Part shown: one piece after another, positions 54,053 through 64,000 of the stretch
Position numbering within the stretch: the stretch's first letter is position 1
How the letters are laid out: each line of letters starts with the position of its first letter
Source: Photobacterium profundum SS9
Lineage (GTDB): Bacteria > Pseudomonadota > Gammaproteobacteria > Enterobacterales > Vibrionaceae
NCBI RefSeq assembly: GCF_000196255.1
Contig: NC_006370.1
Coordinates: 1,332,187 to 1,396,186, forward strand
DNA length: 64,000 bases
Reading direction: 5' to 3'
Translations under genes and position numbers: made by a program
Notes under the pieces: model-generated
The model's database searches: none
The model's input: the letters and a program-made list of their open reading frames with translations, nothing else
What the model was told of the DNA's origin: nothing

Positions 54053-56137
54053 ATGCGTTTAAGTGCCAGTGTATTAGCACAGTGGTTTGTGCAAGGTGAC
54101 TATTTCAGTATTGAGCTGAATGAACATAGTTTAACTCTTGATAGCCAGACAGAAACAAGCACGATTTCTTTTGATGATTGGGATGGTGCGATTGAAGTAC
54201 ATCGTGGGGTAGTGTGGGGCTCATTAGAACTCACCTCTGCTGATCAACAATATTGTTGGACGATTCATGGTTTGCCTTGGCAACAATGTAAGCCTTTTGC
54301 TGCACGTCTTCTTGAATCGTATCGTGATTGGGCACATGGTCGAGTTGATCGGCTTGATAAAGCCTTACCAGATGTCCTTAATCGAATTAATAGTTTTGCG
54401 ACACAGCAAGGCTATTTACGCGAATCAGAACACGATAATTTGTGTAAATTTCTTGATGATTCATTGAAAACAACGGGCTTAACTCCAGAGCTTGCTGCGT
54501 CTTTTCGTCCTATGGCATTCGAGAGAATAGAGCCTTGGCTAGAAGGTAATGGGGATTGGGTCGAAGAAAATAACCGTGAGTGGTTAACGTCAGAAGCTGA
54601 AAAATGGTCATCATGGTTTGATAAATTTGAAACATCACCCCTCAATTCCTCTCAGCGTGAAGCCGTATTAATCAATCAAGATCATAATTTGGTTTTAGCG
54701 GGTGCGGGTACCGGCAAAACGAGTGTGCTGGTGGCACGTGCAGGTTACCTTGTTGCCAATCAAGCAGCACAGCCTGAAGAAATACTGATGTTGGCTTTTG
54801 GTCGCAACGCGGCAGAAGAAATGCGTGAACGTTTAGCGTTGAAGGTAAACAATAGAATTAAAGTGGCGACATTTCATGCATTGGGCACGCAGATCATTCA
54901 ATCTGTTGAAAATGAACGGCCGAATGTTTCCCCGTTAGCATTGGATGACAAAGCAAAAGCACAGTGGATTACTTCTACTTTAAAAGAGCAATGGGAAAGC
55001 GCCGCATCAGCTAAACGCTGGCAGAAACATTTAACGCAATGGCGTATTCCTGGTTTTAAAGCTGATAACTCTATGGAACAGCAAGCGAAGAATGAACAGC
55101 TAGCGAGTTGGGTTTGGCGTCATATTGAATTAATCGGGCAAAGCGGTTTAAGCAAAAGCGATCTTGTAGCGATCATTGATAAAAGTAATAACCCAGCAAC
55201 CAAGCAACGTATGAAGAGTGAACTAGGGTTATTGTGGCCCTGTTTTCGTGCTTATGAACAGCATTTGAAATCGAATAAGCAAATCGATTTCAATACCATG
55301 ATCCAAAAAGCGGTTGAATACGTTAATGATGGGAAATTTGTACCAGAATGGCGCTTTATTATGGTTGATGAATACCAAGATATTTCGCCACAGCGTTTGT
55401 CATTAATTGAAGCTTTATGTCGTAGCGAAGAAGAAACAAAACCGCGTCCAACCTTGTTTGCGGTAGGCGATGATTGGCAAGCTATTTACCGTTTTGCGGG
55501 TGCCGATGTTAATTTAACAACAGGTTTTGCTGACCGATTTGGCTCAAGCCATATTACAGAGTTAGATACCACTTATCGCTTTAACAGCATGATCGGTGAA
55601 GTGGCGAATACCTTTATTCAACAGAATCCGCAGCAGCTAAGGAAAGATCTAACAAGCCATAAAAAACAGAAACGTAAAGCAGTAACGTTATTATGTCAGG
55701 ATTTACTTGAACAAGAGCTGGTACAGCTTGCTTCTCAGAATGAAAAGCCTGTTACGGTGTTGCTGTTAGGCCGGAACAATAAGCAACGACCTGAAAAACT
55801 AAAAGCTTGGCAAACCCAATGGCCTCAACTTAATATGACGTTTATGACGTGTCATGGCAGTAAAGGGCGAGAAGCTGACTTTGTCTTCATTTTGGATGTG
55901 AACCGTGGTGTATTTCCCGCTCCAGAGCGTGAAACAGGTTTAGCGGCATGTTTACAATCTAAAAATGAAGGGTATGCCGATGCAGAAGAACGCAGATTGT
56001 TTTATGTCGCGCTAACACGCGCGAAAAAACATGTTTGGGTTTGTGCTGATCCTGAAAAAACATCGTCGTTTGTTAATGAACTGATTGATGACAAATATGC
56101 GGTCATGAATAAGATTAAGCGTATGAAAGTAAAATAA
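54053..56137 (+). CDS. helD: DNA helicase IV
   Basis: A 694-residue SF1/UvrD-type 3'-5' helicase. A HelD-specific N-terminal region (about 1-200) precedes the motor with Walker A AGAGTGKTS, AFGRNAAEEM, VDEYQDISPQR, GDDWQAIYRF, TCHGSKGREADF and VALTRAKKHV. The E. coli protein has 684 residues. ATG 54053 is weakly supported by GGTGA upstream. It is followed by a terminator and then a convergent MDR gene. Confidence 0.95.
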   Translation: MRLSASVLAQWFVQGDYFSIELNEHSLTLDSQTETSTISFDDWDGAIEVHRGVVWGSLELTSADQQYCWTIHGLPWQQCKPFAARLLESYRDWAHGRVDRLDKALPDVLNRINSFATQQGYLRESEHDNLCKFLDDSLKTTGLTPELAASFRPMAFERIEPWLEGNGDWVEENNREWLTSEAEKWSSWFDKFETSPLNSSQREAVLINQDHNLVLAGAGTGKTSVLVARAGYLVANQAAQPEEILMLAFGRNAAEEMRERLALKVNNRIKVATFHALGTQIIQSVENERPNVSPLALDDKAKAQWITSTLKEQWESAASAKRWQKHLTQWRIPGFKADNSMEQQAKNEQLASWVWRHIELIGQSGLSKSDLVAIIDKSNNPATKQRMKSELGLLWPCFRAYEQHLKSNKQIDFNTMIQKAVEYVNDGKFVPEWRFIMVDEYQDISPQRLSLIEALCRSEEETKPRPTLFAVGDDWQAIYRFAGADVNLTTGFADRFGSSHITELDTTYRFNSMIGEVANTFIQQNPQQLRKDLTSHKKQKRKAVTLLCQDLLEQELVQLASQNEKPVTVLLLGRNNKQRPEKLKAWQTQWPQLNMTFMTCHGSKGREADFVFILDVNRGVFPAPERETGLAACLQSKNEGYADAEERRLFYVALTRAKKHVWVCADPEKTSSFVNELIDDKYAVMNKIKRMKVK

Positions 56138-56165
56138 CGCTCAAGGTCTTTAATACTGAATGAGA

Positions 56166-56197
56166 AGTCTCAACCGAGATCTGGTTGGGGCTTTTTT
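56166..56197 (+). terminator. helD terminator
   Basis: AGTCTCAACC pairs with GGTTGGGGCT (two wobbles) around a 7-base loop, followed by six T. Confidence 0.85.
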
Positions 56198-56251
56198 ATT
56201 ATATTTTAACCAATATACTCAGCCTTCTCGTCGCGTTTGTGGGAAGGCTAG

Positions 56252-57244
56252 TCATGCTGATACCTCATCCATAACTACGACGATTTTACCACTGTGACTC
56301 ATCGTCTTTAATTTTTCCAAGCCTTCGACCAATTGCTCAAAAGGTAAAACCTCTGTCACCATTGCGTCGAGCTTTCCTTCTGCGACAAGATTACTCAAGC
56401 TATTGCCAATATCGGCAAGATGATAAATGTGTTCAGGTGTTCCGTGTGCGAATGTGCCGTGTAACGCGACTTCGTGCAAGCTAAGCGCTTTCGTTGTTGC
56501 CAGCAAAGGTACTTGATTAAATTGATCTGCCACCATCACAATATGTCCGTTATAACGGATTAATGCACTCATCATGCTACCTGATTTTGCAGAAACACAG
56601 TCAATCACAGAATGAAGAAGATGATCTTCGGTAAGCTCAATAATCCGCATTGCGACGTTATCTTTATGGGGGTCAATAACTGCATCGGCACCATATTGCA
56701 ATAAACGCTCATGGTGCTGTTGATCGGCTATCGCATAGACATGGGCGCCTGCAAGCTTGGCTAATTGAACGGCAAACCCGCCGACACCACCACCTGCACC
56801 TGTAATCGCAATGTGCTGACCAGATTTAGCCTGAAGTTTATCGTATACGGCCATCCATGCGCTGTATCCTGCGCAGGGTAGTGCTGCTGCTTGTTGAAAG
56901 TCTAACGAGTCTGGAATGCGGCTAACGGCATTTGCTTTACACGTTGCGTATTCGGCAAAACCACCGGCAGTGCGAGGGTCAGCGAAAAAAAGTACTCTGT
57001 CGCCCGCTTTAAACTGTACAACATCTTTGCCCACTTCAGTGACGGTACCTGATACATCAAGGCCGATCGCTTGAGGGTAATTCCATGTCGCATATCCCCA
57101 GTTTGCAAGTTTGTAGTCCATTGGGTTTAGGCTAACGGCTGCTACTTGAATGCAAATTTCATCAGAGTTGGGTGTTGGCTTTTCTGTTTCCTCTAATTTT
57201 AGGTGTGTTAATCCTTCCGGTTTGGTGAGTCGCCATACATTCAT
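56252..57244 (-). CDS. MDR-family quinone reductase/alcohol dehydrogenase-like oxidoreductase
   Basis: A protein of about 330 residues in the zinc-independent medium-chain reductase group. The catalytic-fold part (GLDVSGTVTEVGKDV, GDRVLFF, GGFAEYATC) joins a Rossmann domain with ITGAGGGVGGFAVQLAK. The zinc ligands of true alcohol dehydrogenases are lacking, so a quinone or enal reductase is more likely. I chose ATG 57244; an in-frame ATG at 57262 would add six residues. It lies between helD and mgsA, which are neighbours in E. coli. Confidence 0.85.
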   Translation of the reverse strand: MNVWRLTKPEGLTHLKLEETEKPTPNSDEICIQVAAVSLNPMDYKLANWGYATWNYPQAIGLDVSGTVTEVGKDVVQFKAGDRVLFFADPRTAGGFAEYATCKANAVSRIPDSLDFQQAAALPCAGYSAWMAVYDKLQAKSGQHIAITGAGGGVGGFAVQLAKLAGAHVYAIADQQHHERLLQYGADAVIDPHKDNVAMRIIELTEDHLLHSVIDCVSAKSGSMMSALIRYNGHIVMVADQFNQVPLLATTKALSLHEVALHGTFAHGTPEHIYHLADIGNSLSNLVAEGKLDAMVTEVLPFEQLVEGLEKLKTMSHSGKIVVVMDEVSA

Positions 57245-57421
57245 ACACCACTGCCTCTGCATTTTTTATAATAATTGTTACTACTATTCTGTTTTATAAC
57301 CTTATATCTAATCGCACGATCTTGCTTAATCTGAATAAAAAAATGTCTGTAATAGGATATAAAAAGGATCGTAAGTAGCATTTTCAAGATGGGGTAGCGA
57401 GAACAAAGGGTTTTTCATAAA

Positions 57422-57450
57422 TAAAAAAGCCTTCTGATAAACAAAAGGCT
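57422..57450 (-). terminator. mgsA terminator
   Basis: On the minus strand AGCCTT pairs with AAGGCT around an 11-base loop and is followed by six T. It lies 30 bp after the mgsA stop. Confidence 0.8.
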
Positions 57451-57481
57451 CAATGAGTCAGTGGCTAATTAATGAGGGGCT

Positions 57482-57940
57482 TTAGCCAATACGCTCAGCA
57501 AGGTAAGCTTCATAATCTGGAATTTCGATAGAAATTTCTTCTGCTAATAATGGTGATGTAATCATAAACTTTGCGCTTGCTCGGTTGGTCGCAACAGGTA
57601 CATTCCAGACGGCAGAAATACGCAATAGTGCTTTCACATCAGGATCATGAGGAACGGCATTTAGCGGATCCCAGAAGAAAATCATCATATCAATTTTACT
57701 TTCTGAAATTAAAGCGCCTAGTTGTTGATCTCCTCCCATAGGACCACTGATCATGCAGTTGATTTTAAGGCCTGTTTCTTTGGAAAGAAGATGACCTGTG
57801 GTGCCTGTTGCATATAGAGTGTGGTCTTCAAGTTTGTCTTCAAACTCTTTTACCCAGCGTAAAAGGTCTTGTTTACAGTTGTCGTGTGCAACTAAGGCAA
57901 TATGCTTGCTCTTGTTCATTGTACGTGTTGTGACTTGCAT
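57482..57940 (-). CDS. mgsA: Methylglyoxal synthase
   Basis: Turns dihydroxyacetone phosphate into methylglyoxal, a bypass of glycolysis when phosphate is short. The protein of 152 residues matches E. coli Mgs[27 protein letters not shown] with the catalytic Asp, [34 protein letters not shown] 57940 follows GGAG with 6-base spacing on the minus strand and gives the expected N-terminus MQVTTRT; a longer open frame starts at 58021 and is not the real gene start. Confidence 0.95.
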   Translation of the reverse strand: MQVTTRTMNKSKHIALVAHDNCKQDLLRWVKEFEDKLEDHTLYATGTTGHLLSKETGLKINCMISGPMGGDQQLGALISESKIDMMIFFWDPLNAVPHDPDVKALLRISAVWNVPVATNRASAKFMITSPLLAEEISIEIPDYEAYLAERIG

Positions 57941-58082
57941 GTATAACTCCAATTTATTCGTACAAAATACGAGAGTTTGCTTGGGTATAATTATAATGAT
58001 ATCGGTGCTCATTAATATCAAAGCTATCTATTGATGTACAACGACATGCACCGAAAGTATAAGCTAGCGCAAATACTTATTT

Positions 58083-59165
58083 TTAGTGGGCAACATCATG
58101 GTTTTCAACATTAAATACAGGTCTATATTCTGCTGGTGATAAAGAGTCTGTAATGACCTCTCTTGGAAGGTACTCTGGCGTTAATGGCTGAATTTTTGGT
58201 GCTAAATCGAATTCCATCGGCTTATTCTCAAGATAACGAACAGCCTGATCGATAGACATTTGTGCTTGCTGAGCCATTTTATCTGTAGGAGAAAATAGAA
58301 TCTTTCCTCGGCGCAACCCACGATAGACACCATGACTCAGGTAGGTCGATATAATTTTTACATCGTCTGTTCTGTGGTTGGTGCGAAGTTCACTGATCGC
58401 AACTTCTGCAGCAACAGCTCCACCGACAATATAATTAATATCGGGGTGTTCGGTAAAAAGCTGTTGTATAAGGTTACGTTGCAGTTCTTTACTGTTATCA
58501 GCCCACAGTGTGCTTACCACCTCGATATCGCTATCTTGTAAGGCATCATAAAAACCAGTGGTTACAGCTTTTGTACCGCCACGCTGTTTAGGCCCCGGTA
58601 GCCACGCCACTTTCATTTTTCCGCTACCTTTGGGATGACGCTGCGCAAGAAAAACACCGGCTTGTTTTCCCATGTAATACCAATCAACGCCCACTTTGGC
58701 TTTAATGTGCATTTTAATCTCTGGGTCTGACATATCGATATCATTGGTCATCGAAAAGACCGGTATATCGCCAGTAAATTGCGATAAAATTCCGTTATAA
58801 GCAGTTCTATCAACAGTCCCTAAGATAATGGCGTCTGCTCCCCACTTTTTACAGTATTGTAATTGACCTTTTTGTTTTTCAAGTTCAGGGTAGCCACCTG
58901 CCTCTAATACTTTTAACGTAATACCCAAAATTTTAGCTTGCTCAACCATGCCATAGTTGATTGAAAGCCAATAGGAGTCTTTTAGATGTGGATAGACCGC
59001 ACAAATTTTCCATGGCTTCGATACAGATAGAAGCGGCTTAAATGGAATACTTTGTGGTTGCTTTTCATGTTTAAAAGGCGGTTTGTACGTGTTGATCTCA
59101 CGTGAAAACGCAGAATCAAGGGTAAAAAAGAGTAATAAAAACGAAATAATAGATTTTTTGAGCAT
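58083..59165 (-). CDS. torT: Periplasmic TMAO-sensing protein TorT
   Basis: A periplasmic binding protein of the LacI/ribose-binding fold that senses trimethylamine N-oxide with the TorS kinase. A signal peptide (MLKKSIISFLLLFFTLDSAFS) precedes WKICAVYPHLKDSYWLSINYGM, VLEAGGY, WGADAIILGTVDR and AWLPGPKQRGG, all as in TorT. Length is about 360 residues. ATG 59165 is chosen because it begins the signal peptide; an in-frame ATG at 59177 or 59198 is possible. It is divergent from torS with about 90 bp between them. Confidence 0.88.
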   Translation of the reverse strand: MLKKSIISFLLLFFTLDSAFSREINTYKPPFKHEKQPQSIPFKPLLSVSKPWKICAVYPHLKDSYWLSINYGMVEQAKILGITLKVLEAGGYPELEKQKGQLQYCKKWGADAIILGTVDRTAYNGILSQFTGDIPVFSMTNDIDMSDPEIKMHIKAKVGVDWYYMGKQAGVFLAQRHPKGSGKMKVAWLPGPKQRGGTKAVTTGFYDALQDSDIEVVSTLWADNSKELQRNLIQQLFTEHPDINYIVGGAVAAEVAISELRTNHRTDDVKIISTYLSHGVYRGLRRGKILFSPTDKMAQQAQMSIDQAVRYLENKPMEFDLAPKIQPLTPEYLPREVITDSLSPAEYRPVFNVENHDVAH

Positions 59166-59258
59166 GATTATTAGCATCTGTACTGATATCGCTGGCAAAA
59201 TAGTAATGTTTTATTTGGTAGGGTTAAACCCCATTTTTCATATATATGGTTCTAGTCT

Positions 59259-62210
59259 ATGACATTTAACCGAAATGGTATTGGTGGCAAGCTACTTTTA
59301 GCATTCTCAGCCATGGCTGCACTAATGATTTTAGCTGTCGTTATTGGTGTTGCTGGCTTTTCGTTGGTTGCAAAAACAGAAAGAACCGTCATTAATTCGG
59401 CAGTTCCCGCTTTGGTGGAAGCTCGTCATCTGTCTGACTTGAGTTCGAGAATTATCTTTACCGCTCAGGTTCTAGCAACGTCAAAAACAGAACATGAACG
59501 TCAACGACAAGGTCGTGCGTTAACCATTTATATTGAAGGGTTAAAAGACAGCTTAACGGCACTTAAAAGCTACCCATTTGATGAAGACTTAATGTCTCAA
59601 TTAGACGGCGATGTTAAGAGCATTATCGATAATCTCGCTTTAATGGGGTTATTGGTCGGGCGGCAGATCCGCCTACAAGCTCAATCCGATGAACTTACCA
59701 GTGAGATGCTAGTTGCAACACAACAGGTTGATTCGCTGTCACAATCTCAAGTCTCTAATGCAAGCACTATTGCGGTTGCGAATGTTTCACGTATTTATGA
59801 TTTAGTTGAGTCTGGTGATAATCAGGCGGTATATAACGCGTTAGATAGCTTAGTTGAAGTCGATATGGATTTGTCTGAGCGTCTTTTTGAACTGAGGTTT
59901 TTAGCACTTCAAGTCATTAACATGCTCGATGATTCTAAACGGTTAGGTGATATAGGTAATTTAACACGCTTAAAAGAACGGTTTATTCATGCCGTTAACG
60001 TGATGAGCTACCGTGTTAAGTCAGTAGAAGATCCTAGTCGTTCAGCGCAACTGACAGAATTAACGTCTAATTTAAATCGTGGCGGAGTATTATTTGGAGT
60101 CTTAGAGCAATTACTGTATGCAACAAAAGATGTTGAGCGTCTAGATCAACAAAACCTCGTTTTATTTCAGCAGTTAAATAGCACTGTCGACGGTATTATA
60201 ACGGCGGCAAACGAGGGTACCCAACAAGCGGTTACAAAAGTCGATGAAACCCTTACCGTTGCCAGAACGACGCTTATCAGTATTTCTGTTATTGGTTTAG
60301 CTGCCTTGGTATTAATCATGTGGCGCTTTGTATATGCGAGCGTTATCTGTCGTTTTAATGACTATAGCCAAGCGTTATTGTCGTTAGCATGTGGTGATCT
60401 TGATATTCAGTTGGATATTAAAGGTGATGATGAATTAGCACATATGGGGCGTGCCATCATGGTAGCCCGTGATACTGCATCAGAACGGTTCCGGTTAACA
60501 CTAGTTGAGCGAAAAATCCGTCAAGAACTACAGCTGCACAAAGAAAGCCTAGAGCGATTAGTGGCACAACGCACGTCTGAACTTGAAAAGACCAATAGCC
60601 GCTTAAACGAAGAAGTGATTAACCATGAAAAAGCCCGTGCAGAGGCAGAAAAAGCCAATCGTGCTAAATCAGCTTTCCTTGCCACAATGAGCCACGAAAT
60701 ACGTACGCCAATGAATGGCATATTGGGGACAGCATCGTTACTGGGTGATACTGGTTTAAACCAGCAACAAGCGCGATATTTAAATGTCATTAATCGCAGT
60801 GGTGAAACACTACTCGATATTTTGAATGACATTCTCGATTACTCAAAAATTGAAGCGGGCCATCTAGATATTCGGCCTGTTGATTTCTCACTGTCAGAGT
60901 TAGTGTTGGATGTACACAATATGTTGGAAAGTCGCGCGTTAGCTAAACACATTCAATTAGTGAACCACATCGATGACAGCATGAACAATGTTTGGCTGGG
61001 GGATGTGACGCGTATTCGTCAGGTATTGATTAATTTGGTGGGTAATGCGATTAAATTTACCGACCAAGGTCAAGTGACGATTGCGGTCAGCATGAACCCA
61101 GATATGCCTGATGAGTTACTGTTTGAAGTCACAGACAGTGGCATTGGTATCGATGAGGCGGAACAAGACATCCTGTTTAACGCCTTCAAGCAAGCAGAAG
61201 AAGGACGGAAAACGATTGGTGGAACCGGTTTAGGGTTAGCGATAAGCCGACATATTGTTGCCGCAATGGAAGGCGAAATTGGTGTCGATTCAACCATTAA
61301 TGTAGGTAGCTGTTTCTGGTTTTCAATTCCATTAGAACGAGGCAAATTGTCGACAGGAACTGAAGGCACTATGATAACAATACCGCCAGCTCATATCTTA
61401 TTGGTAGAAGACAACCCAGTAAACAGCATGGTTGCAGAGGGGTTTCTACGACGGCTAGGGCATAGTGTGATTACGGCAGAAGACGGTAAAAGTGCCGAAC
61501 GTGAATTTCATCAACATGCATTTGATATGGCGTTACTTGATATTAATTTACCGGATACAGACGGTGTAACCTTACTGCATCGTTTACGTCGTATCGAAGA
61601 GGCTAACAGTGAATCGTGGGAAGAGCCGGTGCCAATGGTTGCATTTTCTGCTCATGTATTTAGAGAGGAAGTCGAGCAATACTTAACCGCGGGTTTTGCT
61701 GGTTTCTTACCTAAACCTGTTACTGAAAAGCAGTTAATAGCAACAATCGGCAGTATTCTAAAAGGAGACAAGCGGGTGGTTGTAGAGAATATTCCATTCG
61801 ACAATGTATCTGTTATTGAGAACGATAAGCAAGACAATAACAATGCCGAAAAGAGTGAGTCTGACTCAGTTTTTCCCGTATTAAAAGAATCTGTACTAGG
61901 TGATGATTTACAAGTATTAGGTGTAGAACAAGTTCAGAAACTGATTGCGTTGTTTGCAAGCTCTTCAAGTGAAACCTTAGATAAACTGCAGCAAGCCGTT
62001 GAAGCTTCAGACATGGCTGAGGTTTCTAATCATGCACATACTTTAAAGGGTGCAGCAGGAACGATGGGCTTAATACGATTACACCAAGAGTGCTTACTTT
62101 TTGAAAAAGCCGGTAAAGCAGGCTCGCTTGATGGGGTAGATATTAAAACGGTTTCTCAGGCTTTTGAGGCATCAAAACAAGCATTAGAAAGTACGTTTAT
62201 ACCGCATTAA
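59259..62210 (+). CDS. torS: TMAO sensor hybrid histidine kinase TorS
   Basis: A 983-residue tripartite kinase. Membrane segment at about 12-38, a long helical periplasmic sensor (about 45-335), second segment (about 336-357), HAMP, HisKA with His479 ([13 protein letters not shown]), HATPase (Asn near 595, GTGLGLA), receiver with Asp761 ([11 protein letters not shown]) and HPt domain with His927 (HTLKGAAG). This His-Asp-His order is that of TorS. The natural partner TorR and the reductase operon torCA are not next to it here, so they must lie elsewhere. A hairpin follows the gene. Confidence 0.93.
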   Translation: MTFNRNGIGGKLLLAFSAMAALMILAVVIGVAGFSLVAKTERTVINSAVPALVEARHLSDLSSRIIFTAQVLATSKTEHERQRQGRALTIYIEGLKDSLTALKSYPFDEDLMSQLDGDVKSIIDNLALMGLLVGRQIRLQAQSDELTSEMLVATQQVDSLSQSQVSNASTIAVANVSRIYDLVESGDNQAVYNALDSLVEVDMDLSERLFELRFLALQVINMLDDSKRLGDIGNLTRLKERFIHAVNVMSYRVKSVEDPSRSAQLTELTSNLNRGGVLFGVLEQLLYATKDVERLDQQNLVLFQQLNSTVDGIITAANEGTQQAVTKVDETLTVARTTLISISVIGLAALVLIMWRFVYASVICRFNDYSQALLSLACGDLDIQLDIKGDDELAHMGRAIMVARDTASERFRLTLVERKIRQELQLHKESLERLVAQRTSELEKTNSRLNEEVINHEKARAEAEKANRAKSAFLATMSHEIRTPMNGILGTASLLGDTGLNQQQARYLNVINRSGETLLDILNDILDYSKIEAGHLDIRPVDFSLSELVLDVHNMLESRALAKHIQLVNHIDDSMNNVWLGDVTRIRQVLINLVGNAIKFTDQGQVTIAVSMNPDMPDELLFEVTDSGIGIDEAEQDILFNAFKQAEEGRKTIGGTGLGLAISRHIVAAMEGEIGVDSTINVGSCFWFSIPLERGKLSTGTEGTMITIPPAHILLVEDNPVNSMVAEGFLRRLGHSVITAEDGKSAEREFHQHAFDMALLDINLPDTDGVTLLHRLRRIEEANSESWEEPVPMVAFSAHVFREEVEQYLTAGFAGFLPKPVTEKQLIATIGSILKGDKRVVVENIPFDNVSVIENDKQDNNNAEKSESDSVFPVLKESVLGDDLQVLGVEQVQKLIALFASSSSETLDKLQQAVEASDMAEVSNHAHTLKGAAGTMGLIRLHQECLLFEKAGKAGSLDGVDIKTVSQAFEASKQALESTFIPH

Positions 62211-62241
62211 TTCTTATGTTTTAAGTTAACCATAATCTTAG

Positions 62242-62279
62242 AGGCATGATGTTTAGTTATATAAACATCATGCCTTATT
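62242..62279 (+). terminator. Hairpin after torS, probable terminator
   Basis: A perfect 13-bp stem AGGCATGATGTTT/AAACATCATGCCT with an 8-base loop, followed by TATTTGTATTT. The T tract is interrupted, so termination may be partial. The 62280-62447 stretch is AT-rich and should hold the promoter of the next gene. Confidence 0.65.
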
Positions 62280-62447
62280 TGTATTTAATCCAAGCCAATT
62301 TACTTTAGCGTGAGCATCTATACAAAACCCATCTTTATGGTGATATAAGCTATTAAATTGATAATTATAAGTTTTATATTTATCAATTTAGAAATATTAC
62401 AAAATTAGTGAATATTATTCCATTATAAAAAAACATAGAGAGATACG

Positions 62448-63920
62448 ATGAAGAAGATGACTTTAACCTTGCTGTCTGCTGCTATTTTATCGGCAATCAG
62501 TCTAAGTGCTAATGCGTGTACCGGTCTTATTGTTGGTAAAAATGCCTCTTCAGATGGCAGTATTATGATTGCGAGAAATGAAGATTTTGGCATTAATAAT
62601 TGGAATAAATACTTGGCATATCGCCCTGCTCAGTTAAATAAAGAAGGGGATTGGACATTAGGTAATGGGCTTGTTGTTCCTATGCCTAAACAGTTTTATG
62701 CGTATTCGGCTATTCCAGATTGGGATGCTAAAACGGTAAACAGTGACGGTAAATATTACGAAGAACGTGGTATTAATGAATTCAATGTCGCAGTGTCGGC
62801 GACAACCAGCACTGAAGTCAATGATAAAGCAGCTGCTGCTGACCCACTAATTGAAGATGGCATTATTGAAGCCGTTATTCCTACGCTGATACTACCCCAA
62901 GTTAAAACCGCTAAGCAGGGTGTTGAGTTACTCGGTCAATATATAGAAAAATATGGCGCAGGTGAGGGAAATAGTCTGTATATCGCCGATGTAAATGAAG
63001 CGTGGTTAGTTGAAATCGGTTCGGGTCATCATTGGATTGCAGTAAAGGTACCTGATGATAGCTATGCCATGATAGCCAATGGATTAAGAGTGCATGGGGT
63101 TAATCTTAATGATAACGACGTATTGCACTCTGAAGGACTATTGGATTTCGTTAAGTCGAACGAACTGCTTGATAAGCCCGATGCAAAGTCATTTAACTTT
63201 GCCAAAGCATTTGGTGTTATTGGTGATGTTTATAATGTTGACCGTGAATGGTTAGGGCAACATATGCTATCGGCATCAAATAAGCAGAATACACGATTGC
63301 AGCAGTATCCTTTGTTCATGAAGCCTGATAATAAACTGTCGGTAAAAGATGTTGCTGATGTACTCAGTGCAACGTACGAAGGCACCAGTTTAGCCAATAA
63401 AGGTGAGCGGCCAATACGTGTCGAACGTCAGTTAGAGTCCCATATTATCCAGCTGCGCAAAGATATGCCTAAAGAACTACAAGGTCTGATCTGGCAAAGT
63501 TACGGTGTATTAGCTGAATCGGTTTTAGTGCCGTTGTACAGCAGCTTACAAGATTACCCAACGCCTTATACTGTAGGAAATGATATTTATTCTGATGACT
63601 CTGCTTATTGGCAATTCCGAAGCTTAACTGCTTTAGCTACCGCGAATCCTGACAAGTACTTACCTATGTTAAATGAGGTATGGAATAAAGAAGAAACCAA
63701 GCTATATAAACAAGTTAGTAGCATGGACAAGACACTGAAAACACTTTATAAAACGGATAAACAAGCAGCGTTAGATATGGCGTCGGATTACTCTTACGGC
63801 CAGCTTCAACGTACATTAAGCATGGCGACTGAAACGCGCTATAAGATGATGACGGATCTAACCAAAAGTACCGAGAAAAAGTATTCGGAAGAAGAGTTTA
63901 AGAAAATAATGAGCTTGTAA
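62448..63920 (+). CDS. C69-family peptidase (dipeptidase PepD-like), secreted
   Basis: A 490-residue Ntn-hydrolase of peptidase family C69. A signal peptide (MKKMTLTLLSAAILSAISLSANA) ends at Ala, exposing Cys24 in ACTGLIVGKNAS, the expected N-terminal catalytic residue after cleavage. The GSIMIARNEDF and WLVEIGSGHHWIAVKVPDDSY segments fit. Signal cleavage would thus both export and activate it. Members cleave dipeptides. ATG 62448 follows AGAGAGATACG. Confidence 0.88.
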   Translation: MKKMTLTLLSAAILSAISLSANACTGLIVGKNASSDGSIMIARNEDFGINNWNKYLAYRPAQLNKEGDWTLGNGLVVPMPKQFYAYSAIPDWDAKTVNSDGKYYEERGINEFNVAVSATTSTEVNDKAAAADPLIEDGIIEAVIPTLILPQVKTAKQGVELLGQYIEKYGAGEGNSLYIADVNEAWLVEIGSGHHWIAVKVPDDSYAMIANGLRVHGVNLNDNDVLHSEGLLDFVKSNELLDKPDAKSFNFAKAFGVIGDVYNVDREWLGQHMLSASNKQNTRLQQYPLFMKPDNKLSVKDVADVLSATYEGTSLANKGERPIRVERQLESHIIQLRKDMPKELQGLIWQSYGVLAESVLVPLYSSLQDYPTPYTVGNDIYSDDSAYWQFRSLTALATANPDKYLPMLNEVWNKEETKLYKQVSSMDKTLKTLYKTDKQAALDMASDYSYGQLQRTLSMATETRYKMMTDLTKSTEKKYSEEEFKKIMSL

Positions 63921-63932
63921 TAAATAATAAAA

Positions 63933-63960
63933 AGCCCCGATAGTTTTCACTATCGGGGCT
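63933..63960. terminator. Terminator after the C69 gene, stronger on the minus strand
   Basis: A perfect 12-bp stem AGCCCCGATAGT/ACTATCGGGGCT with loop TTTC. On the minus strand it ends in a run of T, so a minus-strand gene to the right probably also uses it. Confidence 0.85.
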
Positions 63961-64000
63961 CTTAACAGTTAGCGCTTATAAGGGAAGAATTACTTCTTCG
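63961..64000. other. Right window edge, possible 3' end of a minus-strand gene
   Basis: Forty bases. Read on the minus strand, frames end with stops shortly before the terminator (for example EEVILPL then stop at about 63977). This fits the last codons of a gene that begins outside the window, but nothing can be assigned. Confidence 0.25.

Noticed and set aside
57941..58021. N-terminal extension of mgsA
   Set aside because: The extra residues are hydrophobic and unlike any MgsA; the inner ATG at 57940 has a good ribosome binding site and the correct N-terminus.
1..64000. CRISPR array to go with the CARF nuclease
   Set aside because: No set of regularly spaced short direct repeats was seen; the repeated sequences found are inverted-end elements hundreds of bases long and far apart.

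Overview
The window looks like chromosomal DNA of a marine gamma-proteobacterium of the Vibrionaceae, most likely Photobacterium. The basis is close protein resemblance, from memory, to Vibrio and E. coli genes, the AT-leaning composition, the conserved rne/rluC/yceF/yceD/rpmF/fab/mltG/tmk/holB block, the trehalose operon layout, a TfoX-type protein and a VC1899-type protein. The genus assignment is an inference; no rRNA or tRNA gene was seen.

Layout. 0.1-5.2 kb: a SulP anion transporter and rne (RNase E) on the minus strand, rne with a long structured leader. 5.7-19 kb: rluC, a HAD phosphatase, yceF (minus), then a long plus-strand envelope and fatty-acid block, yceD-rpmF-plsX-fabH-fabD-fabG-acpP-fabF-pabC-mltG-tmk-holB-ycfH. 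These genes link ribosome production, phospholipid and fatty acid synthesis, folate, peptidoglycan length control, dTTP supply and DNA replication. 19.5-28 kb: ptsG, lysO, an HDOD protein, a Lon-N-domain protein, a TfoX-family protein, a DsdC-like LysR regulator, a small outer-membrane barrel and ldhA. 28-38.4 kb: two related signalling modules, each a kinase with a cyclic-nucleotide-binding-like domain and a separate receiver protein without an output domain. Between them lie a YdgA-like protein, a CBS protein, a frameshifted MATE efflux gene and a DASS carboxylate transporter. 38.4-43.9 kb: a single-ORF IS66-type insertion with a perfect 8-bp target duplication, zntA under a MerR-type operator, and udp under paired CRP sites. 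44-50 kb: an orphan CARF nuclease of the Card1/VC1899 type, then treR-treB-treC with two TreR-like operators and a CRP site. 50-64 kb: a RhtB-type exporter, a DUF302 remnant, yccS, helD, a quinone-reductase-like MDR protein, mgsA, divergent torT and torS without torR, and a C69 dipeptidase.

Most striking observations. (1) Two full copies of a 266-bp repeat with near-perfect terminal inverted repeats fold into nested hairpins, and base pairs covary between the copies; two decayed copies lie nearby. (2) A CARF-PD-(D/E)xK nuclease with an atypical ligand loop and no CRISPR array or Cas gene in the window. (3) Paralogous kinase/receiver pairs share an unusual insertion after the histidine box and a common receiver tail. 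(4) An IS66 insertion has cut a receiver gene off from its terminator. (5) A one-base frameshift disables a MATE pump. (6) The yceD promoter places transcription start almost on the start codon.
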